A DNA stretch of 64,000 nt, taken from NCBI RefSeq assembly GCF_964656455.1, contig NC_135721.1, forward strand, positions 45,391,530-45,455,529, written 5' to 3'. Origin of the DNA: Halichoerus grypus. Taxonomy: Eukaryota > Chordata > Mammalia > Carnivora > Phocidae. The notes beneath the pieces are model-generated. The model was not told where the DNA came from and did no database searches. It saw nothing but the letters and a program-made list of their open reading frames with translations. Both the position numbers and the translations under genes were made by a program. Shown here piece after piece: positions 1 through 11,424 of this stretch; positions within the stretch are counted from its first letter, which is position 1, and each line of letters opens with the position of its first letter.

Positions 1-105
1 CTGAGTGAGCTCTTACTATGTTCCAGGAGCTGGCCAAAGCAGTACACATGTATTACAAAACTTAATCCTCACAATGACCATAAGAGTGAGACTCTATTAA
101 CATGA
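1..105 (-). mobile_element. MIR SINE relic (partial)
   Basis: The text 'gctcttactatgttccagg' followed by 'cttaatcctcacaatgacc' matches the reverse complement of the MIR 3' half. The copy runs off the left edge of the window and is diverged, so its limits are approximate. Confidence 0.6.
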
Positions 106-806
106 ACAACTAACGAACCCCCATGACTTCCATGGAGTCAAAACTTTTGGCTCAAACAGACCTCCACACAAATATCACTTTTTCAGGAATATCTTCTTTG
201 ACCTCTTTGACTTGGCTAAATCTACCTAACATACACCTTGAAATACAGTGTTCACATAGCATTGAGGGCCAAATGCAATGCTGCTCACCACTGAATTCTG
301 AGTTTCTCGTAGGGCCTGGAACACAGATACTATCAACAAGTATTTGCTCTATTAGTAATGTATACTTGATAGCAGAGTTTAAAGTACCTTAACACATTAC
401 TCAAACATTTTAATGTCTGCAGGCAGCATTGATAACAGAAGAGTTTGACACACATGCAGCTTTAAGGGAAGTTTTATAGAAAGCACTAATGTAATCACCA
501 TGCTACTTGGTAGGTGGTATCAGTCACAAATTTTTGTTTCTGGAAGATGAACAGTTTTGAGTTGTGATATGTAAAATTTCTTCTTGCTTCCATCCAAATA
601 CATGAACTTATACTGAGTTTTAGGAAGTCTGAAATTATATCAATGATAGACTCACCATTATTTTATATACTTTTCACAAAGAAAATGAAAATACAGCATG
701 ATGCTTTCTTGTCAGTTAGACTTGTATATTTTGCTTATTTAAATAATACTTTTAGACTATTCACACAATGATATGTACATTGATAAAAGGAAAATATATG
801 TGAAAT
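106..806. other. Unique AT-rich DNA, nothing recognised
   Basis: No repeat or gene signature is seen. An 89-codon open frame at 123-392 has no domain, no splice context and no similarity I recognise, and I treat it as chance. Confidence 0.6.
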
Positions 807-826
807 AAATTGGTTATGTTATTTCT

Positions 827-1016
827 TTTTTTAAGATTTTATTTATTTATTTGAGAGAGAGAGAGCATGAGCAGGTGAGGGGCAGGGGCAGAGGGAGAGG
901 GAGAAGCAGACTCTCCGCTGAGCAGGGATCCTGACACTGGGCTCAATCCCAGGACCTAGAGATCATGACCTGAGCTAAAGGCAGATACTCAGCCAACTGA
1001 GCCACCCAGGCACCCC
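827..1016 (-). mobile_element. Can-SINE (antisense)
   Basis: Reading left to right: an oligo-T, then AAGATTTTATTTATTTATTTGA, a purine-rich GA tract, and the inverted tRNA-Lys-like head ending in 'gagccacccaggcacccc'. Flanks 807-826 and 1018-1037 form a 20-bp target-site duplication with one mismatch (position 813 against 1024), which is proof of retroposition. The antisense polypyrimidine and T tracts could act as a cryptic splice acceptor if the region is transcribed, but nothing shows that it is. Confidence 0.95.
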
Positions 1017-1037
1017 AAAATTGTTTATGTTATTTCT

Positions 1038-1504
1038 AAAACCTCTTCACATTTAATGCCCTGTTCTTCTGTATCAGATTTAAACCCACAGCCCTCTGTA
1101 CCCATGTTTTTCCATATTACATTGCTCTCTAGGACACTGAGAATGCTGGTAGTGAAGAGTTTCTGAAAATAATACTTAACAATTGTCTCTGTTTTGCTTG
1201 CTTGTTTTCTGGTTTTGTTTTGTTTTTCCAAGCTGATAATTTCTATTCTGAAATTTTCTTGATGATACTTTCTTGTTTTTAGTAGAAAGAAAACTTTTAG
1301 ACAACAGTCAGGACTCATATCCCTACCTTAAATAGTCCTTAAATGGTTTATTGACTAAAACATTGAGCAGTTGCAGTTGTCTAGTTAAACAACCAGAAAT
1401 AACTTATTCAAGCAACGAAAACTATGTCCAGCTTCCACTTAGTTGACTGTCATTTATAAGACGTAAATTTTTTTTTTGCTTTGAAGGCTTATGAAATATA
1501 TTTA
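1038..1504. other. Unique DNA, nothing recognised
   Basis: A 97-codon antisense frame starts in this stretch, but it is compositionally ordinary AT-rich sequence with no recognisable domain. No repeat family is identified. Confidence 0.5.
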
Positions 1505-1720
1505 GTGATTACATATGATCAGCTATGTGTCTAGCACCATAATAAATATTTATTTTTTAGTCATTATTTCTCACAACTCAAACCAGATAAGCTTAGTATG
1601 TCCATTTTACAGGTGAGGAGAGACAGGCTCTGAGGGAGAAAGAGATTCGATTACTTGGCCAAAATAAAATACCTAGTAAAAATCTGACATTTAAACTCAT
1701 TTGTAAAGCTGGATTAGTAA
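1505..1720 (-). mobile_element. MIR SINE relic
   Basis: Contains 'ccattttacaggtgaggag', then 'gattacttggccaa', the conserved MIR core in reverse orientation, followed by a degenerate tail. It is old and has no target duplication. Confidence 0.7.
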
Positions 1721-1825
1721 AAATGTTAACTAATTAAGTGATTGTGAGCATTAAATGAGACTAGTACTTAGCACAATACATGGGAAATAGTGAGTACCCA
1801 ATGCATATTAACTATTTGTTTCATT

Positions 1826-1975
1826 CATTTATTCGGCAACTATTTTTTGAGCACCTGCATGCGGCAAGTTACTACTCAAGGCATTGGTATAATTAAAAAA
1901 TAAAAATCATTGAAAAAAATCCAGTCCTTGCTCTCTTGAGCGTTTATTCTAGTGGATCGTTAATAAAGTTTTACC
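1826..1975 (-). mobile_element. L2 LINE 3'-end relic
   Basis: 'ttcatttattcggcaac...gagcacctgcatg' followed by 'ccagtccttgctctcttgag' matches the reverse complement of the L2 3' UTR (cf. consensus 'attgagcacctactatg' and 'tccctgccctcatggagct'). Confidence 0.75.
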
Positions 1976-2774
1976 TTTTTAATTCCAAGGCCTTGATTTA
2001 AATAAATTATAACAGATCCCCTTCAGTTCAAGGTGAGATAGGTATGTTTAGGTATTAAATAGACTTTACACACATTTATTAAAGTATGAAAATTTGTTAA
2101 AGTCAACACAACCTCTTCATTGAGTTTGGGAGAGCACCTCTTAAGTTATATATGAAATGGCCAATCAGACTGTTCCATTAAAATATTACATTCATTCCTA
2201 CAAATCCAAATCTATGTGACTAAGGAAGGAAAACACATCTAAATTTTCCTAGGGCATTGAAACTAAACTTATCCATAAGACTTTTTTCCCTGAGCAAGTT
2301 TGGTGTTTTGAAAATAATATGTAACAAAAGACAGTATATCCATTAGAAATAAATTATATTTGCGCTGCTTTTGAAGGAATTAACTCAGAATTGGTTAATT
2401 AATTGGTAACTGCTGAACTGGTACTGATTTGAAAGCTTAAAAGACAGGAACTGCTAAGTTTTATATTATTTGACATTAACATTCTGAGCAATCAATGCCC
2501 CAAATAAAATTATTTTCATAGCAAATATTTAATTCCTTGGTAAACTCTGGAAGATAAATTTATTCTTGATTTTTGTCCCATTGGACTCTGCAGTCCCTTG
2601 TGGTGCTATCTCACACGTGATTTTCAATCCATTCTCGGGCCTGTTTATAGAATACCCAATCTCATCCTTCTCTCCTTTGCCAGTGCCACATTACTTAAAT
2701 TACTGTACTGCAGAATAACTTTTTATTTGATATGGAAGATATCACTTTTATATTTAGATGTACAGTATAATTTT
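1976..2774. other. Unique AT-rich DNA, nothing recognised
   Basis: No gene, repeat family or strong secondary structure is identified here. Confidence 0.5.
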
Positions 2775-3020
2775 TAAGAGCACAATCCCTGGGGATCTCC
2801 CAGCTTGGTTTGTTTTGTACTAGCTATGACATTCAAAGTAATACTCAAATTTTCCCTATTTCATTTGCTTTATCGATAAAATGGAAATAATGATGTTGCC
2901 TTCCATGCAGTTTTGTTCTTAGGATTAAATGAGTTAATACATGTAAAATAGCATGTCACTGGCCTTTAGATACCATGTAGTATAGAAGTGTCACTATTGC
3001 TATTATCATCATTACTTTTG
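2775..3020 (+). mobile_element. MIR SINE relic
   Basis: The order of motifs fits a sense MIR: 'agctatgacattc', 'ataaaatggaaataatgatg', then 'aggattaaatgagttaatac' and a tail with 'gtatagaagtgtcactattg'. Nearly full length but diverged. Confidence 0.75.
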
Positions 3021-3074
3021 CTATTTGAAGAAAGTCCATATCTTCCTTGACACCCCAATACTGTTAACTTCCAC

Positions 3075-3200
3075 ATATAATCCTGTTTGGATTCTGATTG
3101 CTGTTGCATTGAATTTAGAGATTAACTTTGGAAAATAGTAATCCTTAGAATAACATGTCGTCTCATTAAATAGATTTTATTTCTTTTTTACTAGTTTCTT
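3075..3200 (-). mobile_element. Old L1 ORF2 relic
   Basis: 'attgctgttgcattgaattt' followed by 'agagattaactttggaaaat' resembles the reverse complement of the L1 ORF2 reverse transcriptase region. It is short, so the family is uncertain. Confidence 0.5.
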
Positions 3201-3300
3201 CCTCATGGATGGTTACTTTTTCCTTTAGCTCCTGAACTGAATGAAGATTTTTAGTTTTTCTTGTTAGACAACAGAATAATAAATAAAGACATAATTATGT

Positions 3301-3340
3301 CCGTATTTGGCTTTATTTGGCCATATTTGGCTTTATTCCA
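3301..3340. repeat. 20-bp tandem duplication
   Basis: Two adjacent 20-bp units, 'ccgtatttggctttatttgg' and 'ccatatttggctttattcca', differ at a few positions. They sit directly upstream of a purine tract. Confidence 0.7.
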
Positions 3341-3357
3341 TAACATCCAAATATAGT

Positions 3358-3416
3358 AGAAGAAGGAAGAAGAGGAAGAGGGAGAAAGGAAGGAGAAGGA
3401 GAAAAAGAAGAAAAAT
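3358..3416. repeat. Homopurine (AAG/GGA) tract
   Basis: 59 bases of A and G only, an imperfect GAA/GGA mixture. The complementary strand is all pyrimidine. A low-complexity 81-codon antisense frame crosses it and is not a gene. Confidence 0.85.
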
Positions 3417-3420
3417 AAGA

Positions 3421-5922
3421 GCTTAGCATTGTAATTCTTTTTATATAGGACTGCTAGTAGCTTTAAGTTGTGAGTTATCTCTAATTTTTTCAACATCCTG
3501 GGTGCAGTCCTGGTTCTAATGCCCTTTTATAGGTTCAGCATCTTAGGTTTAAATGGGTCAAATAACCTTTTCAGTTTCATACCACTTTAGCCTGAGTCTG
3601 AAGATCATGAACTTAACACTACTCTGTCTTACCTCGTTACATTCTGAAAGGCCTGTAAGTGCATTTTGAGTTTTCTGCCACGGTAACTTTCAGGACTTCC
3701 TTAACTTGTACTTGATGGGATCACTTGGTGTATTTCCATTATTAAGTTCTGGTTCTATTGCATTAGGCCCATGCAACAGGGTCTATATGTTTCATGCTTT
3801 TCAGAAAGTTTTGAGATTGTATCCTTGCTACAAATGAAACCTGCTTTTATAAAATATTCCAGGCTTCTTAGAATGAAGAAGTGTTTTCTATTCAAAGGGT
3901 TCACAGTTTGATATGTATTTGTTTATATCTGTGCTAATAACAGCCCTTAGTTTCTGAGAAGATTTCTTTAATTTCCATTTTTCTAATTATCATCAAGATA
4001 GAGAAAGTAGCTTTTAGGTTTCACTGTACATTTATTTCTACCCTTCCCACAAAGTAAGCATTTTTTTAAAATGCTGAGTTTTAAATTTACATTACTACTC
4101 TATTAATTTCTTTATTTTATAATCTATGTCAAGATCATTCTAGAACATTTTTATTCAGTGCTATAACAATATTTCACTCTACCAAAATACATAAATTTTG
4201 TTTATTTTGTAGTTTGGCAGTATAGTTTGTATATGTTGTAGATACACTGTGTGAACATTTCACAGTCTTGGAAATAAGAATATATTCACTACAATCTGGT
4301 GATCTAGCTTTGTTGAATTTTCAGAAATTTAGTAAAAGATGTCATTTATACAATAATTGTGACATCAGTTACATGAATTTAAATCTCCATAACAACTTGA
4401 TAATAATCTTGCTAAGCATATAGAGTAGCTATACTTATAATATAATGTGAGTTATTTATAATTAAAAAAATAATTCCAACATAGTTTCTCCATCACTCCC
4501 ATTTGGAGGAAAATAAAAGGAAAATGGCGTATTGTAAGTGCTCAGTAAATATGTGCTCATATATTTCACTATTCAGGGGAGAAAAATATTTTAAAAGGTA
4601 TTGAGATAATATTAAATGGTCCATGGAAACAAAAAAATCTAAAGTAGGTATTCATTAAATATTCTGGCCTTATGTTTTCTATCAAACACGATCCAACTAA
4701 TTTTTGGAATGTACTTTTTAATGTTCTTTTTAATCACTTTGATAACTTTACAAGAGCAATGTTAATGTTTTACATTTATCTAGTGAGTTAAATGTCCCTA
4801 CTAGAAGTATACTTTTTTCCAATTCAGTGAGTTTTCATTCTTTTATATGAAAAGGTTATACCCCAATTTCCTCAAAGCAACTTGGTTATTTTTAAATATA
4901 CTTCTTTTCAAATATTGAGTGTAATAGCTTTAACATCATGGTTTAAAAAGTCATTGGGGTTGAGATAATACAATTACCTTGTTTTCTTGCATGAGTCAAC
5001 AAATAAGAGTTCATTAAAGAGTTGAATCTCCATATAATATGAAACTGTTGTGAAAAGCAAAGCATATTTCAAATTTCTCATGCTTGCCTGCTCAGAAGGG
5101 CATATTTGATAAGCTTGGCTTTTCATGTTCAAAAATACCATTGATATTGTTGATTTCTTTAACTATCCTAAACATCTTGCTTGGTCAAAAATTTATAAAA
5201 ATCATCACGTTTAGTCAACTGGAAATGTAACATGCCAGTATTATTGAAAGGTCATCTCAATTAAGAGAGATACTCTTAGCAAAATTATTATACCCTGGGT
5301 TCTTTCTAATCAGATCACTGTCAAAACAGATAATCATTTTTTTTCTTTCTAACCCTATAAAACCAGATGTATGAGTTGTTAGTGTAGGTTAATTATTTAT
5401 ATTAATATTTAAGTTGCTACACTATGTGTGGATTCTCAGGTGATAAAAAAAAAACAAACCTCTTTGTTGTAGCTGTACCAAGAACTGATTACAAGTTACA
5501 TTAAATTTGTGTCCTTAAACTTTGTTTGCTATTTTAAGAGATTAGAGAGTTGACAGAATGATTTGTCTATGCAAATAAAATACGACTTTCATAGCTAATA
5601 TGTTACATACAGAAAATAGTTGAATATTATCATTATAGGACTAATAACAGAAAATGAAGCCTTGGTAAAATTGAAGGCATAATGTTTTTACTTCTTTTCT
5701 CTTTCACTGTATTTCATCAACTATAGGTTGTATATTATGACATACACACTTAATCCATCTAAAGATTTCTAGAATACTTTTGTTTGTTCGTTTTTGTGCA
5801 TGTCATTTCTGGAGGTAATGATCTCTGGGATAAACTAAGCTTTCTTCCATTGGTCTTAAATTTGCTTCTTCCTAACATCAATATGTGACTCCTAATTTTT
5901 GTTTCACTTTTTATGGCATTAT
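3421..5922. other. Unique AT-rich DNA, repeat-poor
   Basis: About 2.5 kb in which I recognise no gene and no clear repeat. The phrase 'gtaagtgctcagtaaatatg' near 4535 resembles an L2/MIR 3' end but is too short to call. Confidence 0.5.
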
Positions 5923-5990
5923 ATAATTATATAAAATCAATTACATCAAGTGATATCATATACCTGATATAATTGATTTTATATAATTAT
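5923..5990. repeat. Near-perfect palindrome, 26-bp arms
   Basis: Left arm 5923-5948 and right arm 5965-5990 are reverse complements with a single mismatch, separated by a 16-bp loop. The arms are AT-rich but not simple sequence. It could be a MITE remnant or a cruciform-prone site. No family is recognised. Confidence 0.85.
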
Positions 5991-6479
5991 CTAACAACTT
6001 AGCATTGATCTTTAAATACAGTTGATTTTCCTATTTCCTAAAGACAGATGACATTGCCTAGAGGCCAGGATATGTGTCATGGTAAATATTGTGTCTCTTA
6101 CCACTTTGCAACATATTTGACTTAGTAAATAATGTGTAGCCTATGAATGATTTTAGTTCCTGTTGTTGGCATTCTTTCTTGTAGTAGTTCATAAAAATAC
6201 AGAGCATGTTTTCATCACTTTGAAAGACAATTCGATAATTTTACTATTGCTTTTAGTATCTTTCCTTCAACACTCTATCTTGTTTGAAATTATCAATGTT
6301 TCTTTTAATTACATATATTTTCACATAAATGGAGAGTCAAAACTACCTGGGAGGGATGTTCATGTGGCGGAAATAAAGGAATTCATAATGTACAGGCTTG
6401 ATCAAACATCTCTCTGATAGTTCCATTGGTCCTTGATTTTTTTTTCCCTTGTGGTTATGGTCAAGGTAAACACGGTTTT

Positions 6480-6650
6480 AGTCTCCTAGTTTTACAATTA
6501 AACAAATTTTGCTTTTATTGTTTTATTTTACCCATCTACTCACATTATATAAAGTGGATATTATGATTTGTATTTTAGAAATAAGAGACTGTGCATAGAT
6601 AGGGTAATTGACCTGTCTAAATTTTTTTTAGCTGAGCAATAAAGCAACTC
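6480..6650 (-). mobile_element. Probable MIR relic
   Basis: 'attttagaaataagagactg' followed by 'gggtaattgacctgtctaa' and 'gagcaataaagcaactcag' follows the antisense MIR core order. It is diverged. Confidence 0.5.
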
Positions 6651-6858
6651 AGTTAAGGAATGGTTGAATAATAAAACTTGAAAACATGTCTTATGATGCA
6701 GTTTCTTTCCATGAATTGTAGAAATGTCTTCAACTCTTCTAATTACTTAGATTCAAGTTTTCAACATCAACTATAAGGTCATAAGAAATCTCAAAACTAG
6801 AATCAGGACAGCTGGTAAAGATCATGTGAGTGCCTCGTCAGCCACTTTAAATGTAAAT

Positions 6859-7080
6859 CAGTGGTTCTTAACTAGGGGCCATTTTGCCTCCCAGGGGACA
6901 TTTGACAATGTCTGAAAATATTTTTGATTGTTACAATGTGGGGTGGAGGCTCTATTTGCATCTAGTTGGTAAAAGCCAGGGATGCTGCTAAATATCCTAC
7001 AATGTACAGGACATCTCAGAACAACAAATAATTATTTGGTTCAAAATTTCATAGTGCCAAGGCTAAGAATCCCTTAACTG
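6859..7080 (+). mobile_element. MER5A hAT-Charlie MITE
   Basis: Starts 'cagtggttcttaac', continues with 'cccaggggacatttgacaat', 'agggatgctgctaaatatcc' and 'tacaatgtacaggacat', and ends in the inverted terminus 'gctaagaatccctt'. This is a nearly full-length MER5A. No clean 8-bp target duplication survives. Confidence 0.9.
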
Positions 7081-7234
7081 GAGGTTCAGGTCCCTTGAGG
7101 TAGGGGGTGGACACAAAACCTTCAATTCAGCTTCAGCATATACATTAATTCACCAGTATCCCTGTCCTTCCTTCTGCTCATCAATATATGGTGTGGTATT
7201 TTGAAGTGGAATTGTTATGAGTATACTTTGGTTT

Positions 7235-7425
7235 AATTCCTGATTCTACCACTAACTATACTAACTTTGGGCAAGTCATAAACCTTATTTACCTTTAAAA
7301 TGGGAATGCTGTACTAACAATTTATAAGTTGTGGAGTTGTTTTGAAGGTAAAATAATACAGGCAATGCACTGAACACCTAATTTGGACAGTGAGTGCTCA
7401 ATATGTGGCAGCTACTGTGTTAATT
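7235..7425 (+). mobile_element. MIR SINE relic
   Basis: 'cctgattctaccactaacta', 'ctttgggcaagtcataaacc', 'taaaatgggaatgctgtac' and the closing 'gtgagtgctcaatatgtgg' give the sense MIR order from tRNA-related part to 3' tail. Confidence 0.85.
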
Positions 7426-7429
7426 TTGT

Positions 7430-9110
7430 GCATCTGTGATTTTGAAGATATATCAATTATCTTGTACAAAATATTTAACTTTTTAAAAATAATTCTAATT
7501 CATTTTTTCCACCAGCTCTTTTTAGCCTGGTGGTGAAAGAAAATTATTCAATTTTTTGATAGACTCAAATAAGTCATTAGTTTCTTAACACAATAAGGGT
7601 GATTGTGTTCTCCCTTTATTTCTAAAGTTGCATATAAGTTTCTGACTCACATTAAAGCTTCGGTTCTTGGTTATTTTGACTTATTTTGCAGTATCTTTTC
7701 TTCCCTTACTTCTGTTTGCCAAGAGCTATATCCCTCTGGCATTTGGAAGACACAGTTTCCAAAATGGGCTTTGATAGAGCATCTTATTCTGCCTGTTCTA
7801 TATCCTGACCTGGATGCTACTCTCTGCAGCATGTATCTTCTATAGGGAACTTCTGAATGTTATGCTATACCACTCTGTCTCTGTGGGAAGCCCAGTGGGA
7901 TGTGTCTAGAAGCTCATCTAGACACAATAGACAGTTATGGTAACTTTATTGCTCTGACAACATACTCATGTACAGGAAACTCTGGAACCTCATGTTCATG
8001 CAGACTCATGAAACCAGGATAAGGTACCTTCTGCTCTAGAGGGATTCTACCAAAACTTATCTAGGGATTTTACTGTTCTCTTTCCCATGAAGCTCAGACA
8101 AGGTTAGAAACACAAGGTAAAAGGCCATTTCTTGAGGAGCTTTTCCAAAGTTGACTTAATTCTTTTGTTCTTCTCGTTGGTGCTTGCCATGTCTCAGTTC
8201 AAAGGGGGGTAGAAAGAGGTTTATCTACTCATTCTATAGCTTTACAGTGCCTTAGAAGTTTCTTTCCCATACTGTTGTTTGTGTTAGCACTTTAGCTTTT
8301 GAAAATCCAGAAGCCAAGGAATTCTCTTTTTGGTTCTTAATGGCTTCCCGTAATTGATGGTAATATGGAGAATTAAAAATACTCTTATTATGGAGAATTA
8401 AAAATGCATAGGTAAAGTTATTAAAGTATTATATAATCAGTATATAATTTCCTTTTATTATGGAGACAATCCACTTCATAATGAGAATTCTTTATAGGTA
8501 TAGTGCTTGACTTTTAGAAGTTTAGGCATTCTTAGATTCATTAACATTGGTGCAAGGTTGAGATGGAAGGTAATCTTCCTTTTGGCTCAGCAACTTGATT
8601 TGATTTCAGGATGGCATTGCTGATTCTGTTTGATCTTTTCCGGTTCTTGGTCCCTCAGAATATAATATTATAGCTTTCTACACATCCTATTTTTCTCATA
8701 TTGTGTGTATAACTTTCTGTTCTTCTATTCTCTCCTATCCCATACTTGAGGAAATAAATGGGGGAGGCTTTCCTGAGTCCTTCATTGAATGCCTTTCCTC
8801 ATGGTGCAGGAAGAAGGCTCAGAAGTTCCCAGGGCATGAATAGATTTAAGAGATTTAATTCCCAGATAATACTATTTCCTAAAACTGACATACCTGAGAA
8901 TTATCTCCTGGCTGCAGCTTTTTTTCACCCACCTCCTTTCTCACAATTTTCCCTCACCCATTTTACCGAAGAAAGATGCAACTTTTACTCAGCTGCTGTC
9001 TTTCCACTGACAACAGCCATAAAAAAAAAATGGGGGCACAAAAAAGGAGCACTTAAAGAATGTTTTACTTCTGAAGGACAGTTCCAGTAGCAAAGCACAG
9101 AAAGTGTTAA
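7430..9110. other. Unique or unclassified DNA
   Basis: Largely unrecognised. It contains a spaced direct repeat of 'tatggagaattaaaaat' (8364-8380 and 8390-8406). A 110-codon frame at 8758-9090 is the longest here. It lacks a recognisable domain and I do not call it a gene. The 7.8-9.0 kb part is less AT-rich than its surroundings and could be an old LTR that I cannot name. Confidence 0.45.
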
Positions 9111-9208
9111 TAAGCACTGAAAGGGACAGAGTCTTATTTCATCCTAGACACATGCTTCTTGCTTATATCTAGGATGAAATAAGACTTTGCTTCTTTCAGT
9201 AGTGCTTA
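9111..9208. repeat. 98-bp hairpin/palindrome, TA-bounded
   Basis: Left arm 9112-9148 and right arm 9168-9207 are reverse complements. The inner 18 bp are perfect ('gtcttatttcatcctaga' against 'tctaggatgaaataagac'). Outside that, as RNA, there is one A-C mismatch, a few G-U pairs and one 3-nt bulge, ending in paired 'aagcact/agtgctt'. The loop is 19 nt. The ends read TA...TA, compatible with a Tc1/mariner-type MITE. The fold also resembles a pre-miRNA. Which it is cannot be decided here. Confidence 0.85.
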
Positions 9209-9244
9209 CCAGCAGTTTTTGGGTATATATGTGCCAAATATGTA

Positions 9245-9711
9245 TTTATCTCTTTTTAATTTTTTTATTGAAGTATAATTAACATACAATGTTGTATTAG
9301 CTCAGGTGTATAATATATTGATTTGACAATTCTATAAATTACTCAATGCTCACCATGGTAAGTGTAGTCACCAACAACACTATTACAACATTATTGATTA
9401 TATTCCCTATGCTATACTTTTCATTTCCCTGGATTATTTCTAACTGAGAGTTTATATCTCTTAATCCCCTTTATCTCTTTAGCTCAACCTCCCACCCACC
9501 TCTCCTTTGGCAATCCCCAGGTTGTTTTCTACATTTAACAGTATCTTTTTTATTTGTTTGCTTTGTTTTGTTTTTAGATTCCATATATAAGTGAAATCAT
9601 ATGGTATTTGTCTTTCTCTAACTTATTTTATTTAGTATAATACCTTCTAGGTCCATCCATGTTGTTGCAAATGGCATGCTCTCATTCCTTTTTATGGCTG
9701 AGTAATATTTC

Positions 9712-9751
<40 letters not shown>

Positions 9752-9910
9752 CACCACATCTCCACGTCTTTATCCATTCATCTATCAATGCATAGTTGGG
9801 TTGCTTTCATATCTTGGCAATTGTAAATAATGCTGCAATAAATATAGGGGTGCATGTATCTCTTAATCTCTCTATATCTTTACCTGCATAAGAATTAGAA
9901 TTCATAGTAA
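9245..9910 (-). mobile_element. L1 LINE 3' end (antisense)
   Basis: Begins with T-rich 'tttattgaagtataattaac' and continues through 'ggttgttttctacatttaac', 'gtccatccatgttgttgcaa' and 'ttgcaataaatatagggg'. This is the reverse complement of the L1 3' UTR and far C-terminal ORF2 region of an L1MA/MB-like element, heavily 5'-truncated. It carries an expanded TG run. Confidence 0.9.
9714..9748. repeat. (TG)n microsatellite
   Basis: An uninterrupted TG run of about 17 units inside the antisense L1, at the position where these elements carry 'cattgtgtatatatac'. It likely expanded from that seed. Confidence 0.95.
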
Positions 9911-9914
9911 GAAG

Positions 9915-10501
9915 GTTGTCATAAGGATATAAGCCATATGTTGATTTTCATTAAAAAAATAGTCTTACTTTTTTCTGAGAAAAAGTTATCTAATTTGACT
10001 GAATGATTTGACAATGAGGACCAGCTTTTACCAGTATAGATGGTTTCTCTAAATTGAATGAGATAAATTTGCCCCTTGAAAGTTTAATAAAAAATGAATT
10101 TAAAGGATATGCCATATACAATTTGCCTAAAAAAATACATCTTGAACATAAAATAATCTTAGATGTCAACTTAAAAAGTACAAGAGATTACCTAGTTTTC
10201 AAAGCCTTATGTGGATCATATGACCAAATTTTTGAAGGCCAATGCTTTAGAGAGTTCTAAAATATCACTAGAATAAACTGGAAATATTAAGTGGTTACAG
10301 TAGCTTCCTGCAAGCCATTCTTTATGTAAGTGACCAGCTGCAAGTTGATCCCATCTTATAACGACAATCAAAGTATCTCTCCCTGAATTGACTTAGCTTT
10401 ATTTAGTATTTTTGGAATTTTCATGTGCAAATTGCAAAGTTCATCTTCACCTAAATCTTGCAGTGATAGTTTGGAGAAATGTGTATGAAGGACAGACAAT
10501 T
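9915..10501. other. Unique AT-rich DNA
   Basis: A 68-codon frame at 10054-10260 has no recognisable domain. No repeat is identified. Confidence 0.5.
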
Positions 10502-10515
10502 ATGTAGCAGAATAT

Positions 10516-10825
10516 ATTTTTTTTAAGATTTTATTTATTGGGCACCTGGGTGGCTCAGTTGGTTAAGCGACCGCCTTTGGCTCAGGTCATGATCCTGGAG
10601 TCCCAGGATCGAGTTCCGCATCAGGCTCCCTGCTCAGCGGGGAGTCTGCTTCTCCCTCTGACCCTCCCCCTCTCATGTGCTCTCTCTCTCTCATTCTCTC
10701 CCTCAAATAAATAAAATCTTTAAAAAAAAAAGATTTTATTTATTTATTTGTGTGTGAGAGAGATAGCAAGAGCATGAAGGGGGAGAGGGATAGAGGGAGA
10801 GAAGGAGAGGGAGAACCAGGCACCC
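10516..10825 (-). mobile_element. Can-SINE, split by another SINE
   Basis: The outer element is antisense: oligo-T and AAGATTTTATTTATT at 10516-10539, then the rest at 10730-10825. Its body is internally deleted, jumping from the GA-rich tract straight to 'ccaggcaccc'. The outer target duplication is 'atgtagcagaatat' (10502-10515) and 'atgtggcaggatat' (10826-10839), two mismatches. Confidence 0.85.
10540..10729 (+). mobile_element. Can-SINE inserted into the outer SINE
   Basis: Sense element starting 'gggcacctgggtggctcag', with a CT-rich tract and an A-rich tail. It is flanked by a perfect 15-bp duplication of the host SINE tail, 'aagattttatttatt' (10525-10539 and 10730-10744). The order of insertion is therefore explicit. 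Confidence 0.95.
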
Positions 10826-10927
10826 ATGTGGCAGGATATTTTTTAATAGAAATGAATATTTTGTATTACTAATTAAATCTTAAACTTTCAAATATAACTC
10901 CTACATAATGTGTGGTTTGAAATTGCA

Positions 10928-10963
10928 GATAGAGAGAGATAGAGATAGATGGAGAGAGATAAT
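10928..10963. repeat. GATA/GAGA-rich low-complexity tract
   Basis: Interspersed 'gata' and 'gaga' units over about 36 bp. Confidence 0.7.
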
Positions 10964-11424
10964 AAATGGAGAATATGAACTAGGAAAAAACAAAACATTA
11001 ACCAAATATTTCAAAACATTGGAACTGCTTTGAATACTAGGTATAAATTAGTAAGTACATTTGTTTCTTAATAAAATAAATGTTTCCTTATCTGTACCAA
11101 ATACAAATTTAATGAATATTTAATAACATTTCCTTCCTGATTCTAGGAAACTTGATATTTTCTACAAGGCTTCATTTGTCTTCATTACTCTATTTTCAAA
11201 GGAAGGCACGTATAACAGAAAAATCAAAGTTTCTGGACCCAGAATTGGGGCATTTGTTTTTCCATGTGATCCTATATTTTGAATTAAAATAAAATGTTTA
11301 GTTGTATAGTATACAACTATATATTGTATAAATATAAATTTACTAAATATACTATATATATATACTATACAACTGTATATATACAATATAGTAACCAAAT
11401 TAGCTGGAAAAGGCAAGGCCCATT
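10964..11424. other. AT-rich DNA with small hairpin
   Basis: 'agttgtatagtat' (11300-11312) and 'atactatacaact' (11362-11374) are perfect inverted repeats flanking a TA-rich segment. Otherwise nothing is recognised. Confidence 0.6.

Noticed and set aside
8758..9090. 110-codon open frame in relatively less AT-rich DNA
   Set aside because: No recognised domain, no promoter or splice context; a frame of this length is expected by chance in 64 kb on six frames.
9111..9208. Calling the hairpin a miRNA gene
   Set aside because: Structure alone cannot separate a miRNA from a MITE; left as a repeat with a hypothesis.
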